From Polyangiaceae bacterium (GTDB taxonomy: Bacteria; Myxococcota_A; Polyangia; Polyangiales; Polyangiaceae): a DNA stretch of 64,000 nt. The stretch is taken from contig JABFXY010000008.1 of assembly GCA_013361525.1 (NCBI GenBank), positions 1-64,000 on the forward strand. Reading direction: 5' to 3'. The notes beneath the pieces are model-generated. The model was not told the DNA's origin and ran no database searches. It worked only from the letters and a program-made list of their open reading frames with translations. The translations under genes were made by a program, and so were the position numbers. Positions within the stretch are counted from its first letter, which is position 1; each line of letters opens with the position of its first letter. Shown piece by piece: positions 1 through 9,499 of this stretch.

Positions 1-1043
1 GCGGGCGCGAGCGCGGCCTGCGCGCGCGCCTCGACGGCGAGGTAACCGGCCGGGTTCGCGGCGAGGTACGCGGCATAGAGCGGCCGGATGTCGTTCACCC
101 GGTTGAGCCCCTTCGCGTAGTGATCCGCGAGCTGCATGGCGCGATCGTCACCGGGCACGCAGCGCAGCGCGCTGGTCGCGTAGCCGAGGCCGTATTCGCC
201 GTCGTAGGACTCCGCGAGGGAGGCGAAGATCGCGCGGGCCTCTTCACGCTCGCCGGCCGGGACGTCCTCACCGAGGTCGAGCCGCGCGGTGATGCTCGCG
301 CCGAACTCTTGCGCGAGCGCGACGTCGTCGGGCGCCAGCATGCGTCCGTGGCGGAGCGCGGCGCTCGAGCCCGGGCCGTCACCTGCGCGAAGACGAACCG
401 CCGACTCGTCGCGGTAGAGCGCGAGGCGCCGCTCGGGATCGTCGACGAGGTTGTGCTCCATCGCAAACAGCGGGATCGCCTCGACGAACTGCTCGAGCTC
501 CTTCAAGAGCTCACGCGCCTGGTAGATGGCGTAGACGTTGTTCGAGTCGAGCTCGACGACCTTGCGCCAGTTCTCGCAAGCGCGATCCTTGCGCGAAAGC
601 GGCGGGTCCGCCCAGAGCTTGCCGAGCTCTTCGTGGATGCCCACGAGGCGGCGGCGAACGTCCTGCTGCGCGACGAGCGGGCCGAGCAGCTTCACGAGCT
701 TCTCGAGCAGGGCGACGAGCGGCTTCGTCTCGTTGCGCTCCCGGTACAGTGTCGCGAGCCGATCCGCGGCCGCGGTCGACGTCGGGTCCTTCTCGATGGC
801 CGCCATGAACGTGCGCGCGGCGTGGTGCGCATCACCCACGGTGACGGCCCACACGTTCGCGCTTTCGCTCAACCAGTGGGCTGCGTACGCGGGATCCGTC
901 GTCGCCATGCCCACCTTCTCGAGCAGGATGGCGTACGACCGAGGGTCCGCGGCGCCCGCCTGGTGGGAATACGCCAGCGCCTCCTCATCGTGCGGATTGC
1001 GCACGAGACGCTGGATCAGCATCTCCATTTCACGGGGGTCCAT
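1..1043 (-). CDS. TPR-rich protein, 3' end beyond the window
   Basis: An open frame runs without a stop from an ATG at 1043 down to the window edge (about 347 residues visible). The protein begins MDPREMEMLIQRLVRNPHDE and consists of degenerate tetratricopeptide-like helical pairs, with recurring pieces such as AARTFMAAIEKDP and CENWRKVVELDSNN. No signal peptide, membrane segment or catalytic motif is visible. TPR arrays usually scaffold protein complexes, but no partner can be named. A 324-residue ORF on the opposite strand over the same DNA is Arg/His-rich and looks like a shadow. It reads in the same direction as the next two genes, so it may end an operon with them. The C-terminus is missing, so an additional domain cannot be excluded. 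Confidence 0.75.
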   Translation of the reverse strand, partial: MDPREMEMLIQRLVRNPHDEEALAYSHQAGAADPRSYAILLEKVGMATTDPAYAAHWLSESANVWAVTVGDAHHAARTFMAAIEKDPTSTAAADRLATLYRERNETKPLVALLEKLVKLLGPLVAQQDVRRRLVGIHEELGKLWADPPLSRKDRACENWRKVVELDSNNVYAIYQARELLKELEQFVEAIPLFAMEHNLVDDPERRLALYRDESAVRLRAGDGPGSSAALRHGRMLAPDDVALAQEFGASITARLDLGEDVPAGEREEARAIFASLAESYDGEYGLGYATSALRCVPGDDRAMQLADHYAKGLNRVNDIRPLYAAYLAANPAGYLAVEARAQAALAP

Positions 1044-1119
1044 CAGTTTCGCGCAAGTTACCTTGGTCGTCTCCCGACGTACACCTTTGAGTAGGGGTTT
1101 CCGCGGCGTTTTGGCGGTG

Positions 1120-2019
1120 TCAGGACGACCCGGTCAGCAGGGCGAGGAGGGCGGCTCCGTCGGCCGGTCGGACGGCCTGGTCCTTCGCCAGAGCGGCCGC
1201 GACGCCGTCTCGAAAACCCGCCGGGACCGCTTCGGGCAGCGCGGGCGGAGGCTCGCTTCGGTGTGCGGAGCGCAACGCTTCGAGGGTCGGCCGGACGAAC
1301 GGAAGGCGTCCGGACGCGAGCCTGAATAGGACGCAGCCGAGGGCATAGACATCGGACGCCGGCGTCGGCGGCGTTCCGTCGATCTCGGGCGCTAGGTAGC
1401 CCGGGCTCGCGCAGAACGGCTCGAGGGCTGGATGTTCGGGATGGGCCGCGCAGCCGAAGTCCACGAGCGTGACGGAGCCGTCAGACACGAAGAGATGCTC
1501 CGGCTTCGGGTCGCCGTGCACGAAGCCGGCTTCGTGCACGCGCGCGAAGGCCGACGCGACGGCGAGGGCGATCGATGGGAGGGCTTCGGGCGCAGGGTGG
1601 AGCACCGACAGCACCGCTCCCCTCGCCACGTCCGTCGCCAGGTACTGGGCTCGAGCGCTCTCCGGGCTTGCGATGTCGCTCGCCCCCGTCGCGCGCAAGC
1701 GAGGCCCGATGCCGGAGGGCAGCGCCCTGAGGATGTGTGCCTCGTGCGCGAAGCGAGCCTCCTCTCCGCCGCGCTTCGCTTTCACGACGCAGAGGCTGTT
1801 TTCGAGCACGTCCCATGCATCGAAGACGGTCGCCTCGCCGCCGAACGCACGCGCACCGAGGAGCCCGAAGCGATCCGCGAGACACGCACCGAGCAGCGGA
1901 TCTCCATCCGAACGGGCGAGCGCCTCGCCCGTGACCAGGAAGGTACCCTCGACCTCGCACCGTGCCCCCGGCGCGGCGTCGCGTGGACGCCGGCAACGCG
2001 GGCAGACGAGCGGCGGCAT
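1120..2019 (-). CDS. Divergent Ser/Thr protein kinase-like protein with N-terminal Cys motif
   Basis: The 299-residue protein starts MPPLVCPRCRRP, with a CPRC pair and a later Cys that could form part of a zinc ribbon. A kinase-like fold follows: the VAIK-type lysine is in CVVKAKRG (about residue 80), the catalytic loop reads HGDPKPEH (about 168-175) and DFG is near 187, with SPGYLAPEI and SDVYALGCVLF further on. The glycine-rich loop is hardly recognisable (FGGEATVF). The catalytic-loop Asn that normally binds metal is His, and Arg of HRD is Gly. Activity is therefore doubtful and it may be a pseudokinase. The chosen ATG lies 1 bp after the stop of the upstream thioredoxin-like gene; an upstream in-frame ATG at 2043 is the alternative. 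The two genes are probably co-transcribed. Confidence 0.8.
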   Translation of the reverse strand: MPPLVCPRCRRPRDAAPGARCEVEGTFLVTGEALARSDGDPLLGACLADRFGLLGARAFGGEATVFDAWDVLENSLCVVKAKRGGEEARFAHEAHILRALPSGIGPRLRATGASDIASPESARAQYLATDVARGAVLSVLHPAPEALPSIALAVASAFARVHEAGFVHGDPKPEHLFVSDGSVTLVDFGCAAHPEHPALEPFCASPGYLAPEIDGTPPTPASDVYALGCVLFRLASGRLPFVRPTLEALRSAHRSEPPPALPEAVPAGFRDGVAAALAKDQAVRPADGAALLALLTGSS

Positions 2020-2020
2020 G

Positions 2021-3154
2021 TCAGAGGAAGGTGCCGTTGCCACCGTTGCCGCGCGGAAGCGGCGGGAACGGGTTCTTTCGGCTCGTGTAGCGACCGCGGA
2101 CGAACGGGTTGATGACCGGGGCGATGTTCTCGGCGATGTCGGCTCCCCATTCGCCGCCGTTGATGCCGTCCTTCGGCGTGCCGTCGGCGGTGAGGAGGAA
2201 GAACCCAGCGAGCGTGACGGTGTTCACGTGCAGCTGCTCGAGGTCCTCGCGGAAGGCTTCGACGTCGGCCCGGACGAGGCGGATGTTCGCGAGCGCCTCC
2301 TGCATGCGCGAATCGGGAAGCGACGCCATAAAGCCGGCGCAGGGCTCGCAGCCTCCGCGCGTCGTCATCAGCACCACCTCTTTTTTGTCGGCTTGCGCGG
2401 CCTTCACCTCGCGGGCGAGCGCTTGTTGCAGGCTCGTCTCTTTCACGCCGAGGTCGACGACGGGGATGACGCCGATCTTCGCCTCGATGGTCTGTTGCGG
2501 AACCGTGCCCTGGGGCGGGATCTTGTTCGGATCGGCGCTCGCGGAGGGCGGCCCGCCGTTCGGACTGGCCGTCCCGTTCGGATCGGCCTTCGCCTCGCGC
2601 TCCGCCTCTCGCTGTTTGCGCGCTCGTTCCTCTTCGTCGTGCTCGCGCTGCTTGCGCTCCCACTTGCGCTTTTGGCGCGCCTCGTCGCTGCGCGTTTGAT
2701 CGAAGTAGGTCTTGCCCGCGTAGAACGCCGCGCCGCCGTAGCCGAGCGTGAACAGGAGGCCGACGACGATGCTCGCGATCGCGAGACCTCGGCCTCGAAG
2801 CGTGCCGAGCTTCGTCTGTTTGAGGCCGCGTATGCCGACGAAGACGGCGGCGAACGAGCCGATCGGCAGAACCGCGAGGATGGCGGCGGCGATCGCCGCA
2901 GGCGACAAATCCCTCTTCGGCGGCGGGGGCGGCGCCCGGCCGACATAGGGATCGAAGAGGAACCCGTCGCGGCCGGAGCCCAAGGTGCCCGAGCCGAGCG
3001 AACCAGGGTCTCTCGAAGCGCGCGCATCCTGCGCGGCCTGGGAGAGAGCCCCGCTCGCGTGTGCGTCGCTCGGGCGTGGCGAGCCGGGTCCGACGTCGGT
3101 CCCCTGCACTGACGAACCGCGTTCTGTCGTTCCGATCTGCGAAGGCGCCGTCAC
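2021..3154 (-). CDS. Two-TM (DUF4190-like) membrane protein with thioredoxin-like C-terminal domain
   Basis: Using the GTG at 3154 (VTAPSQIG...), the protein has 377 residues. A disordered Gly/Ser-rich N-terminus leads to two hydrophobic segments around SPAAIAAAILAVLPIGSF and GLAIASIVVGLLFTLGY, with the RGRGLAIA turn typical of DUF4190-type proteins. A charged coiled-coil-like stretch rich in Arg, Lys and Glu follows. The C-terminal domain carries MTTRGGCEPCAGF, a CxxC pair placed as in thioredoxin folds, with VNTVTLAGFFLL later. The topology suggests a membrane-anchored thiol or sensor domain. An ATG at 3274 would lengthen it, but the added residues are Arg-rich and would overlap the divergent gene start at 3256, so the shorter start is preferred. 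It precedes the kinase-like gene by 1 bp. Confidence 0.75.
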   Translation of the reverse strand: MTAPSQIGTTERGSSVQGTDVGPGSPRPSDAHASGALSQAAQDARASRDPGSLGSGTLGSGRDGFLFDPYVGRAPPPPPKRDLSPAAIAAAILAVLPIGSFAAVFVGIRGLKQTKLGTLRGRGLAIASIVVGLLFTLGYGGAAFYAGKTYFDQTRSDEARQKRKWERKQREHDEEERARKQREAEREAKADPNGTASPNGGPPSASADPNKIPPQGTVPQQTIEAKIGVIPVVDLGVKETSLQQALAREVKAAQADKKEVVLMTTRGGCEPCAGFMASLPDSRMQEALANIRLVRADVEAFREDLEQLHVNTVTLAGFFLLTADGTPKDGINGGEWGADIAENIAPVINPFVRGRYTSRKNPFPPLPRGNGGNGTFL

Positions 3155-3255
3155 GATTGGAGCATAGCCAACGCGCGGACGCCGTGCCCGTCGGCCCGTG
3201 GCTTTTTGCCGTGGGGGTGTTTTCGTGGAGCGAGGAATGCTAATGCTCACGGCTC

Positions 3256-4617
3256 GTGACCGCTCCGATCGCATCTCGAGCCGCGGTACATGTTCGTCGA
3301 CGTCGAGAGGGGGCCGCGACGTGGCATCGCCTGCGCCAAAGTGCAGCAGGTTTAGGGCTTTTCCTGCTTCTCGCGGGGTGCGGCAACGCGCACGAGCGCA
3401 ACGGCACCAGCGCCTCCACGACCGCCGCCCCGGAGCCTCCGACCTCGGCGAGCTCCGCCCCGGTCCAAGCCGGTCCGGATCCTGCTCCTGCCGGTGAGCC
3501 TGTCGGCACCGGCTACACGAGCGTGATCAAGGCGACCGATCGCCAATCGGGGTGCAACGACGCCGAGTTCGAGGTCGCGCAGTATCTTCAGCGCGGTGAG
3601 CTCACGCTCGCGGGGTTGCCTGGGGGAGCCGCCGACAAGAAGCCCGAGTTCGCCGCCTCGTGGCTCGTGAAGCTGCAAAACGGTCGATCGCAGATCGGCT
3701 TCGCGGGCTACGACCACCTCGCTCGACGCGTCGCGCGCGATCGAGGAATTGGTAACGCGAAGGAACACGCGCCGAAGCTTTTCTCCACGGACGACGCTTG
3801 GACCGTCGTGTGGTTCGACGAGCAGGGTCTCGCGTACGCCCACCCGAGGTTCGACACCAACGCGAAGCCGGAGATCGAGCACCTCTCGGCGGCGACGGCC
3901 ATCAACCCCGCGGAGGTCGCCCTCGGCAGCACGCCCGACGGATCGCTCATCGTCGCCTCGCACATCGGAACGAACGGCGATCAGCTCTCGGTGTTCCTCT
4001 TCGCGACGGCGGGCAAGCGCCAGGCGAGCGCGGTCGGAATCACGAAGGCCGGCAAGAAGCCCCACGATCCGGCCGTCACCGCCGACGAGACGGGCTACAC
4101 CGTCGCCTGGCTCGAAGAGGACAACCGCATCGTCGCGACGCGCCTCGACGACAAGGGCGATCAGCAGGGCGCCGGCGCGATCATCGCCAAGCCGGCCGAC
4201 AAGCGCGACAACCTCGATCTGACCCGCGTCAAGGACGGCGGCCTGCTCACCTGGCAGGAGGGTGACCGCATCCTCGCTCGCAAGCTCGACAAGGCAGGCA
4301 AGCCTGCGAGCGACATCGTCGTCGTCGGCACCGGGAAACATCCGAGCGTCATCTCCTCGGGCGACGGTGCGATCGTGGCGATGCTCGCGAAGGTCGAGGA
4401 CGCCGAAGACCAGCTCGTCTTGGTTCGCGTCGACCCGAACGCTGCGGTCTCTCCGGCCGCGGTGCGCATCTCCGAAGGGGCGAAGCCTGTCTTGGATCCG
4501 CCCGCGATCGCGCTCGGTGGCAATCGCCTCGCCGCCGTCTGGACGGAGGTGATGAGCCCGACGATCAAGTCGAAGCGCGCGTGGCTCCGCCTCATCGACC
4601 AGAGCTGCTTGAAGTAG
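3256..4617 (+). CDS. Predicted lipoprotein of unknown function
   Basis: From the GTG start the frame codes for 453 residues. The N-terminus has an Arg-rich stretch, a hydrophobic core and the lipobox LLLAGCG, so export and lipidation by signal peptidase II are expected. A low-complexity Thr/Ser/Ala/Pro linker follows. The rest is a series of beta-rich segments (DDAWTVVWFDEQGLAYAHPR, ETGYTVAWLEEDNRIVATRL, DGGLLTWQEGDRILARKL, GNRLAAVWTEV) whose spacing suggests a beta-propeller of WD/YVTN type. No catalytic residues are recognisable. It is transcribed away from the gene pair at 1120-3154 and converges with the 810-residue gene, stop codons 12 bp apart. The true start may be slightly downstream because the first 25 residues are unusually basic. 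Confidence 0.75.
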   Translation: MTAPIASRAAVHVRRRREGAATWHRLRQSAAGLGLFLLLAGCGNAHERNGTSASTTAAPEPPTSASSAPVQAGPDPAPAGEPVGTGYTSVIKATDRQSGCNDAEFEVAQYLQRGELTLAGLPGGAADKKPEFAASWLVKLQNGRSQIGFAGYDHLARRVARDRGIGNAKEHAPKLFSTDDAWTVVWFDEQGLAYAHPRFDTNAKPEIEHLSAATAINPAEVALGSTPDGSLIVASHIGTNGDQLSVFLFATAGKRQASAVGITKAGKKPHDPAVTADETGYTVAWLEEDNRIVATRLDDKGDQQGAGAIIAKPADKRDNLDLTRVKDGGLLTWQEGDRILARKLDKAGKPASDIVVVGTGKHPSVISSGDGAIVAMLAKVEDAEDQLVLVRVDPNAAVSPAAVRISEGAKPVLDPPAIALGGNRLAAVWTEVMSPTIKSKRAWLRLIDQSCLK

Positions 4618-4629
4618 CGCGACGGCCGG

Positions 4630-7062
4630 TCAGCGCAGAAGAAGGTACGTCGCATACGCCACCAGCGTCGCGACGACCGCCACCATGATGAACACCGGGA
4701 CGAACAGCTTCGTCCGGCGAAGGGGCGGAGCGGCCGTCGGGGCTTGCTGCGGGTTGCGCCACGCCCCCGACTGGACCGACGCCGGGTCGACCATGCCCGG
4801 ATACATCGAGACGGAGTGTTGATAGGGCATCACCCCGCCCTGGCTCGGCGGGCCGGATCCGCCCGGCGGCATCAGACCCGGAAACGAGCCGCTGAAGCTC
4901 TGATACGGCGCGGGTGCGCGCATCGAGGCCGGCGGTGCAAAAGGTTGGGCCTCCAACGATCCGCCGGGCGGAACCGGCGGGGGGCCGAAGCTCGGCGGGG
5001 GCGGACCGAACGTCGGCGCGGCGGGCGGAGCATCCGATCCATGAAACGCCGGCGGCTGCGACGACCCGGCGCCCAGGGTCATACCGCGCTGAACCACGTG
5101 GCCTCCGTGACCGCCGGCCCCACCACCCCACGCGGCTGCGCGCTCATCGGGGCGCCCGTGCGGCGACCGCGGATCGACGCGTGCAGCGGCGAGGCTCTCG
5201 GCGGCCGAGAGCACGTGGGTTCGCGGCGCGTCGTCTTCCGGTCCGGATGGTGGAACGCCGGGGAACTGCTCGGGCACCTGGCCCGAAACGTTCATCGAGA
5301 ACGTCCCACCTTTGACGATAGGGCCCGGGCCCGCCACGTCGCGGCCATCGAACGTGCTCTCCGTCCCGAAGCGCGCGGGACGAGGCGGCGCCGGCGGAGG
5401 CTCGCGCAGGCCCGTGACCGACTCGTCGTCGTGATCGTCTTCCTCGAGCATCACGCCCGACGGCTCGTCGACGATCACCGAAGCGGGCTGGCTCGCGAGG
5501 AACGGTGGTGGGGGCGCGCTGGCGAGAGGCCGAATCGCCGTCGACGTCTCCGATTCCGGATCGCTCGGCGGCGGGCGCGGAATCACCCGCGCCGTCTCCG
5601 CGAGATCGGTTCCGGTCGAGCTCTCGCGCTGCGAGCCCGCACGGTTCGAGGCGCGCGAGGATCCGGCGTTGCGCGACGCGAGCGCCTCCTGACCCGCTGG
5701 ACCGAGCGGCCGCGCGTACGTCGGCACTTCGTGCTCGGAGTCCTCGTCGCTCGGCGGCGGAGCCGGAATCGCAGGCATCTCCTGCGAAAGGCCTCGGCGA
5801 TCGGAGCGCGGGCGAATCATCGGATCGATGGTCGCCGCGGCCCCTGGCTGGGGGCCGATCTTCGTCGGCAGCTCGTGATCCGACGGGCCCTCGAGCGGCG
5901 CCATCGCGCGGACCGGCCGGCGGACGGCCGCGCGCCTCGGGGATCCGTCGGGCGCGCGATCGGCGTCCGGGCTCGGCTGGACGGCGGTGCGGGTCGGAGG
6001 CCCATCGGCATCGGTTCGCGAGAGGCGATCGGGCGAAGGGGTCGACAGAAGGGTCCGCTTCGCCGGCGCACCCACCGCGGCACGCTCGACCGCGACGCGC
6101 GCGGCCGGTGATTCGTCCACCTTCGTTTTCGTCGCAGGCCCAGCGTCGTCGTCGGTGCGAGGGATGGGGGCCGTACGGGCGCGCGGCCTCACCGCCGCGA
6201 CGTCGGTCGGCTTCGGCGTCGCGGGCTTGGCCGGCTCCGGCTGAGGCTCCATTCTCGGGGCGGGGCTGTCGGTGGTGTCGTGGGTCTCGCCGTCTCCGCG
6301 CACGTCCGCGCCGACGCGGGGCATCTCGCCGAAGAGGAACGTCCGCCGGCGGCGCGGGTTGTCGGTCGGCGCGGAGTCGGCACCGTTGGAGGCGGTCGCC
6401 TTCGGTTTGTCGTCGGCCTTCGGGCGCGCGACCTCCGAGAGCACCTGTAATGCAGCCGGGACGCCCGACTCGGTGCGCGTCGTCTCGGGATCGGGTATCC
6501 CGCTCGGATCCGGCGGAGGCCGCATCGAGTCGGTGCTCTTGGTTCGGTGCTCGGCGCGCGGCGCAGGCAACGGCGGCGGCGCGGCGGAGAGGCCGATCAC
6601 CGTGGCCTTGCGGTTGGGATTCACCGGCAGAGGCGGCGGCGCGCCCCGGTTCACCGGCTCGGTCGGGGGATCCAGCGGCGTCGTGGGGGCGTCGAGCGTC
6701 TCCGGATCCGGCGTCCTCGCGGCGGCGAACTCCTGCGTCCGACGCCGGCGGCCGAGCTTTTCGAGGCGTTCTTTGACGCGGTTGTCGGTCGGCGCGGCGC
6801 GCGCCGCCATGTCCAGCACCGCGAGCGCCTGGTTGATGAGCCCCGTCGAGAGGTAGAGGTCGGTGATCGCGATCGAGACGTCGATGTTCGACGGGTGCCG
6901 GGTCCGGGCCTCGTTAGCGAAGCCGATAACGAAGTCGTCGGGCAGAAGCTTGTTCGGCCCCGCCTTCAAGGCGGCGCGGATGAGCATCGCACACAGCTCC
7001 ACCGTGGCGTCGACCCGAGGGTCGGTACGCCAGGCTTCGAGCAGGCGATCCATTCGCACCAT
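4630..7062 (-). CDS. TPR protein with long disordered region and C-terminal membrane anchor
   Basis: The protein has 810 residues. The first about 100 form helical TPR-like repeats (LITDLYLSTGLINQALAVLD-type pattern). About 640 residues of Pro/Ala/Ser/Arg-rich low-complexity sequence follow, with many repeats of the type PPPLP, PPPSDPESE and PFAPP. The C-terminus holds one hydrophobic helix (VFIMVAVVATLVAYATYLLL), consistent with tail anchoring in the inner membrane. The composition resembles adventurous-motility and polarity scaffolds of myxobacteria, but no specific family was recognised. The antisense ORFs over it (4744-6111, 5505-6776) are Arg/His-rich and were treated as shadows. The ATG at 7062 is followed by another in-frame ATG three codons later. 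Confidence 0.75.
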   Translation of the reverse strand: MVRMDRLLEAWRTDPRVDATVELCAMLIRAALKAGPNKLLPDDFVIGFANEARTRHPSNIDVSIAITDLYLSTGLINQALAVLDMAARAAPTDNRVKERLEKLGRRRRTQEFAAARTPDPETLDAPTTPLDPPTEPVNRGAPPPLPVNPNRKATVIGLSAAPPPLPAPRAEHRTKSTDSMRPPPDPSGIPDPETTRTESGVPAALQVLSEVARPKADDKPKATASNGADSAPTDNPRRRRTFLFGEMPRVGADVRGDGETHDTTDSPAPRMEPQPEPAKPATPKPTDVAAVRPRARTAPIPRTDDDAGPATKTKVDESPAARVAVERAAVGAPAKRTLLSTPSPDRLSRTDADGPPTRTAVQPSPDADRAPDGSPRRAAVRRPVRAMAPLEGPSDHELPTKIGPQPGAAATIDPMIRPRSDRRGLSQEMPAIPAPPPSDEDSEHEVPTYARPLGPAGQEALASRNAGSSRASNRAGSQRESSTGTDLAETARVIPRPPPSDPESETSTAIRPLASAPPPPFLASQPASVIVDEPSGVMLEEDDHDDESVTGLREPPPAPPRPARFGTESTFDGRDVAGPGPIVKGGTFSMNVSGQVPEQFPGVPPSGPEDDAPRTHVLSAAESLAAARVDPRSPHGRPDERAAAWGGGAGGHGGHVVQRGMTLGAGSSQPPAFHGSDAPPAAPTFGPPPPSFGPPPVPPGGSLEAQPFAPPASMRAPAPYQSFSGSFPGLMPPGGSGPPSQGGVMPYQHSVSMYPGMVDPASVQSGAWRNPQQAPTAAPPLRRTKLFVPVFIMVAVVATLVAYATYLLLR

Positions 7063-7156
7063 CGGCTGAACGATACAGGGATACGCGGCTTGCGTCGAAA
7101 CCCGGGGTGTTTAGCGGCCTTTTACCGACCGGCGGTCAGCAGAGACGGAAAGCCTC

Positions 7157-9433
7157 TTATGCCCCCACCAGCTTGCGGAGGAGCGGCGGGAGGCGGCGCG
7201 CGTCGCAGGCGCTCTTGATCGTTTGACCTCCAACGACTGCGCTCATCGCGCAGTTTCCGGGGCGCGGGAGATGATCCATCCAATAGAGCTCGAAGCGATC
7301 GCCGATGGGGAGCCGCCGGAGGAACGGCTCCAGCGGGAGGACGAGCCCCTCGCGCCAGCGCGCGAGGTACGTGACGTTCGCGAGCCGAATCGAGCTCATG
7401 AAGCCGATGCGGCGGCGGACGCCCGAGACGCTCGGGCCGGTGTGATCGATGTACTCGACCGTCTGTTGCTCGCCGTACATGTCCGGCTCGGTCGCCTCGA
7501 CCGTCACCAGCGTCCACACGGAGAGCGGCCTGAGCGCGCGCAACAGGGTGCGTGTCATCTGCTCGAACTCGAGCAGGTCCGCGGCGGCGCTGGCCTCCGT
7601 GTATTGGCCGTGGGCGAAGGAGTTTCGCTCCGCCTGGAGGAGGTTGCTGAGGGTATCGAAGGTCTGGTTCTCGGCGAGCCGCACGCCGAGGACCTCGCGC
7701 GCCATCGTCGCGATCGGATCGGTGCGGCCCTCGAGCCCGGACACGGCGTGACGCGCGAGCTCGCGCCACGTCCCGAGCGCATAACCGTCGCGCGTCGCGT
7801 TGCGCTTGATGAACTCCTGCACCGCGCCGTTCGCTTGCCGGTGCCCATCTCCCGGGACGGAGAGGAACGCGGCGCAGACGACCGCGGCCATGAAGCGCCA
7901 CGTGCCCTCGAGGACGTCGAACAACATCTTCACGCGCTCGACGCCGCTGCGAGCCGAGGAGAGGAGCGCGACGCGGCCCGCGATCGGATACGGAAGCCCG
8001 CCACCCAGGCTGCTGAGGACACCGCTCGGATCGGCGCACTCTCGAGACAGTGCGACCGCGCGATCGACCGGAGCCGACGGCCCTGCCCCGGGGCTCACCG
8101 CGTGAACCTCCCACGAGAGCGAGCGGGGCAGCTCCGCGCGGCCGTCGACGATCGGCGAGCGCGCGTGCCAATCGCATTGAATCGCGCTCGCGAGGGCAGA
8201 CGGATCCTGTTTGCGCGGAACGGCCGCGCCGATGACCCCGCGCGCGAGCGGCGCGACCGTCACCCCTGCCCCGCCCTGCGCCTTCGCGACGGCGGCGAGC
8301 TCTTCCTCGAGCCCGGGGAGAACGTGACGGCCTACGCGATCGAGCGCGTGCTGCTCCTCGATCCCGAGGAGCAAAAGGGCGCGTTTTTCGCTTCGGGCAG
8401 CTTCGATGACGGCCTCGGGCGTCGCGATCTCCACTTGGCCCTCTTCGCGAAGGAAGCCGACGCGCGTCGAGCCTTCGGCGTTCGCGTGGGAGGTCGCGTG
8501 GCTGTGCGCGCGCATGGCGATCGCCGCCATCGCGAGCTCGAGCTCGCGACCGGCACCTTCGGCGCTCGCGCCTCGAAGCGGCCACAGGCCGAGGACGACG
8601 TCCGCGGGCGCCACTGCTTCGATCGCGCTCGCGTCCGACTCGTTGGAGACGAGCAGGAACACCGTGCCGTCGACGATCGCGATCGGCAGCGAGCTCTTCG
8701 CCCGGTGCGCGGCGAGCGCGAACCTCGCGAGCGGCGAGTAGTCTTTGCTCTCGGACTTCGGCGTGCGCGACGAAGGGACGTGCCGCGAGCTCGGAGGGCC
8801 GCCGAGGGACGTCGACGACTCGTCGCGGGCCACGACGAGGAACGCCTTCGTCTTGCGGCGCAATGCGATGGCGATCTCGAGCTCGAGCCCGGTGCGACCC
8901 AGCAGACCCGTCGCCGGGTCGACGGCACCGGCGGGAACACTGAAGGTGACATAGCGCCGATCGGCGAAGATCGCGCGCATACCGCCCACGACGATGCACG
9001 TGCCGTGAACCAGCGGCGCTTCCTCGAGCTTGCCGAGCGCGCGCGGCCCTACCTCGACGGGAACGCTGCATTCTTCCCGGCGCTGGATCCACCAGCGTGT
9101 GCCGTCGTAGCGGAACAACGCCGCGAGGCGCGACGCGACGTCGGGAAAGACGAGATCGTTCACCTCGGCGCCGACGCTCGGAGCACGACCGAGCCGAACG
9201 GGCCGCGATGCCCCGACGGATCGCTCGAGACGGAGCTCGTGCACGGAACCGTCGCGCGCGTCGACACGCAGGCGATCGGGCGCGTCGACCTCCCCTCGCC
9301 AAATCGACAGGGCCCACGCGTCCTCCGTCAGCCAAAGGGTCGCCGCACCGGTCGTGTGGCTCATCGACGGGGGGCCATTGGCCTCGTGCGCATCGGGCGC
9401 GCTCGCTCGCCCCTCCTCGTTCGCGTTACTCAC
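7157..9433 (-). CDS. FHA-like / degenerate GGDEF-like / HEPN-like multidomain protein
   Basis: About 758 residues from a GTG at 9433 (a TTG at 9442 is the alternative). Residues about 60-140 resemble an FHA fold (SRPVRLGRAPSVGAEVNDLVFPD onward). At about 160 the sequence VDPATGLLGRTGLELEIAIA matches the first helix of GGDEF domains (DxLTGLxNRxxLE), yet no GGDEF catalytic motif follows. A second similar alpha/beta segment lies around 330-440. The C-terminal 200 residues are helical with LLQAERNSFAHGQY, a pattern like HEPN or Apea-type all-alpha domains. No membrane segment is visible. A cytoplasmic signalling or regulatory role is inferred. The 742-residue ORF on the opposite strand is a shadow. 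Confidence 0.7.
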   Translation of the reverse strand: MSNANEEGRASAPDAHEANGPPSMSHTTGAATLWLTEDAWALSIWRGEVDAPDRLRVDARDGSVHELRLERSVGASRPVRLGRAPSVGAEVNDLVFPDVASRLAALFRYDGTRWWIQRREECSVPVEVGPRALGKLEEAPLVHGTCIVVGGMRAIFADRRYVTFSVPAGAVDPATGLLGRTGLELEIAIALRRKTKAFLVVARDESSTSLGGPPSSRHVPSSRTPKSESKDYSPLARFALAAHRAKSSLPIAIVDGTVFLLVSNESDASAIEAVAPADVVLGLWPLRGASAEGAGRELELAMAAIAMRAHSHATSHANAEGSTRVGFLREEGQVEIATPEAVIEAARSEKRALLLLGIEEQHALDRVGRHVLPGLEEELAAVAKAQGGAGVTVAPLARGVIGAAVPRKQDPSALASAIQCDWHARSPIVDGRAELPRSLSWEVHAVSPGAGPSAPVDRAVALSRECADPSGVLSSLGGGLPYPIAGRVALLSSARSGVERVKMLFDVLEGTWRFMAAVVCAAFLSVPGDGHRQANGAVQEFIKRNATRDGYALGTWRELARHAVSGLEGRTDPIATMAREVLGVRLAENQTFDTLSNLLQAERNSFAHGQYTEASAAADLLEFEQMTRTLLRALRPLSVWTLVTVEATEPDMYGEQQTVEYIDHTGPSVSGVRRRIGFMSSIRLANVTYLARWREGLVLPLEPFLRRLPIGDRFELYWMDHLPRPGNCAMSAVVGGQTIKSACDARRLPPLLRKLVGA

Positions 9434-9499
9434 TGGGGCCAAGGAGCGTAGCGCGACACGGGTCGAAAATGAACGGCCGGTCTCGCGCAGGCGTTGGGC

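Noticed and set aside
120..1094. 324-residue plus-strand ORF
   Set aside because: Arg/His/Val-rich shadow; the minus strand carries a continuous TPR protein from 1043 to the window edge with normal composition.
7223..9451. 742-residue plus-strand ORF
   Set aside because: Antisense to the FHA-like gene with no domain or start support and shadow composition.
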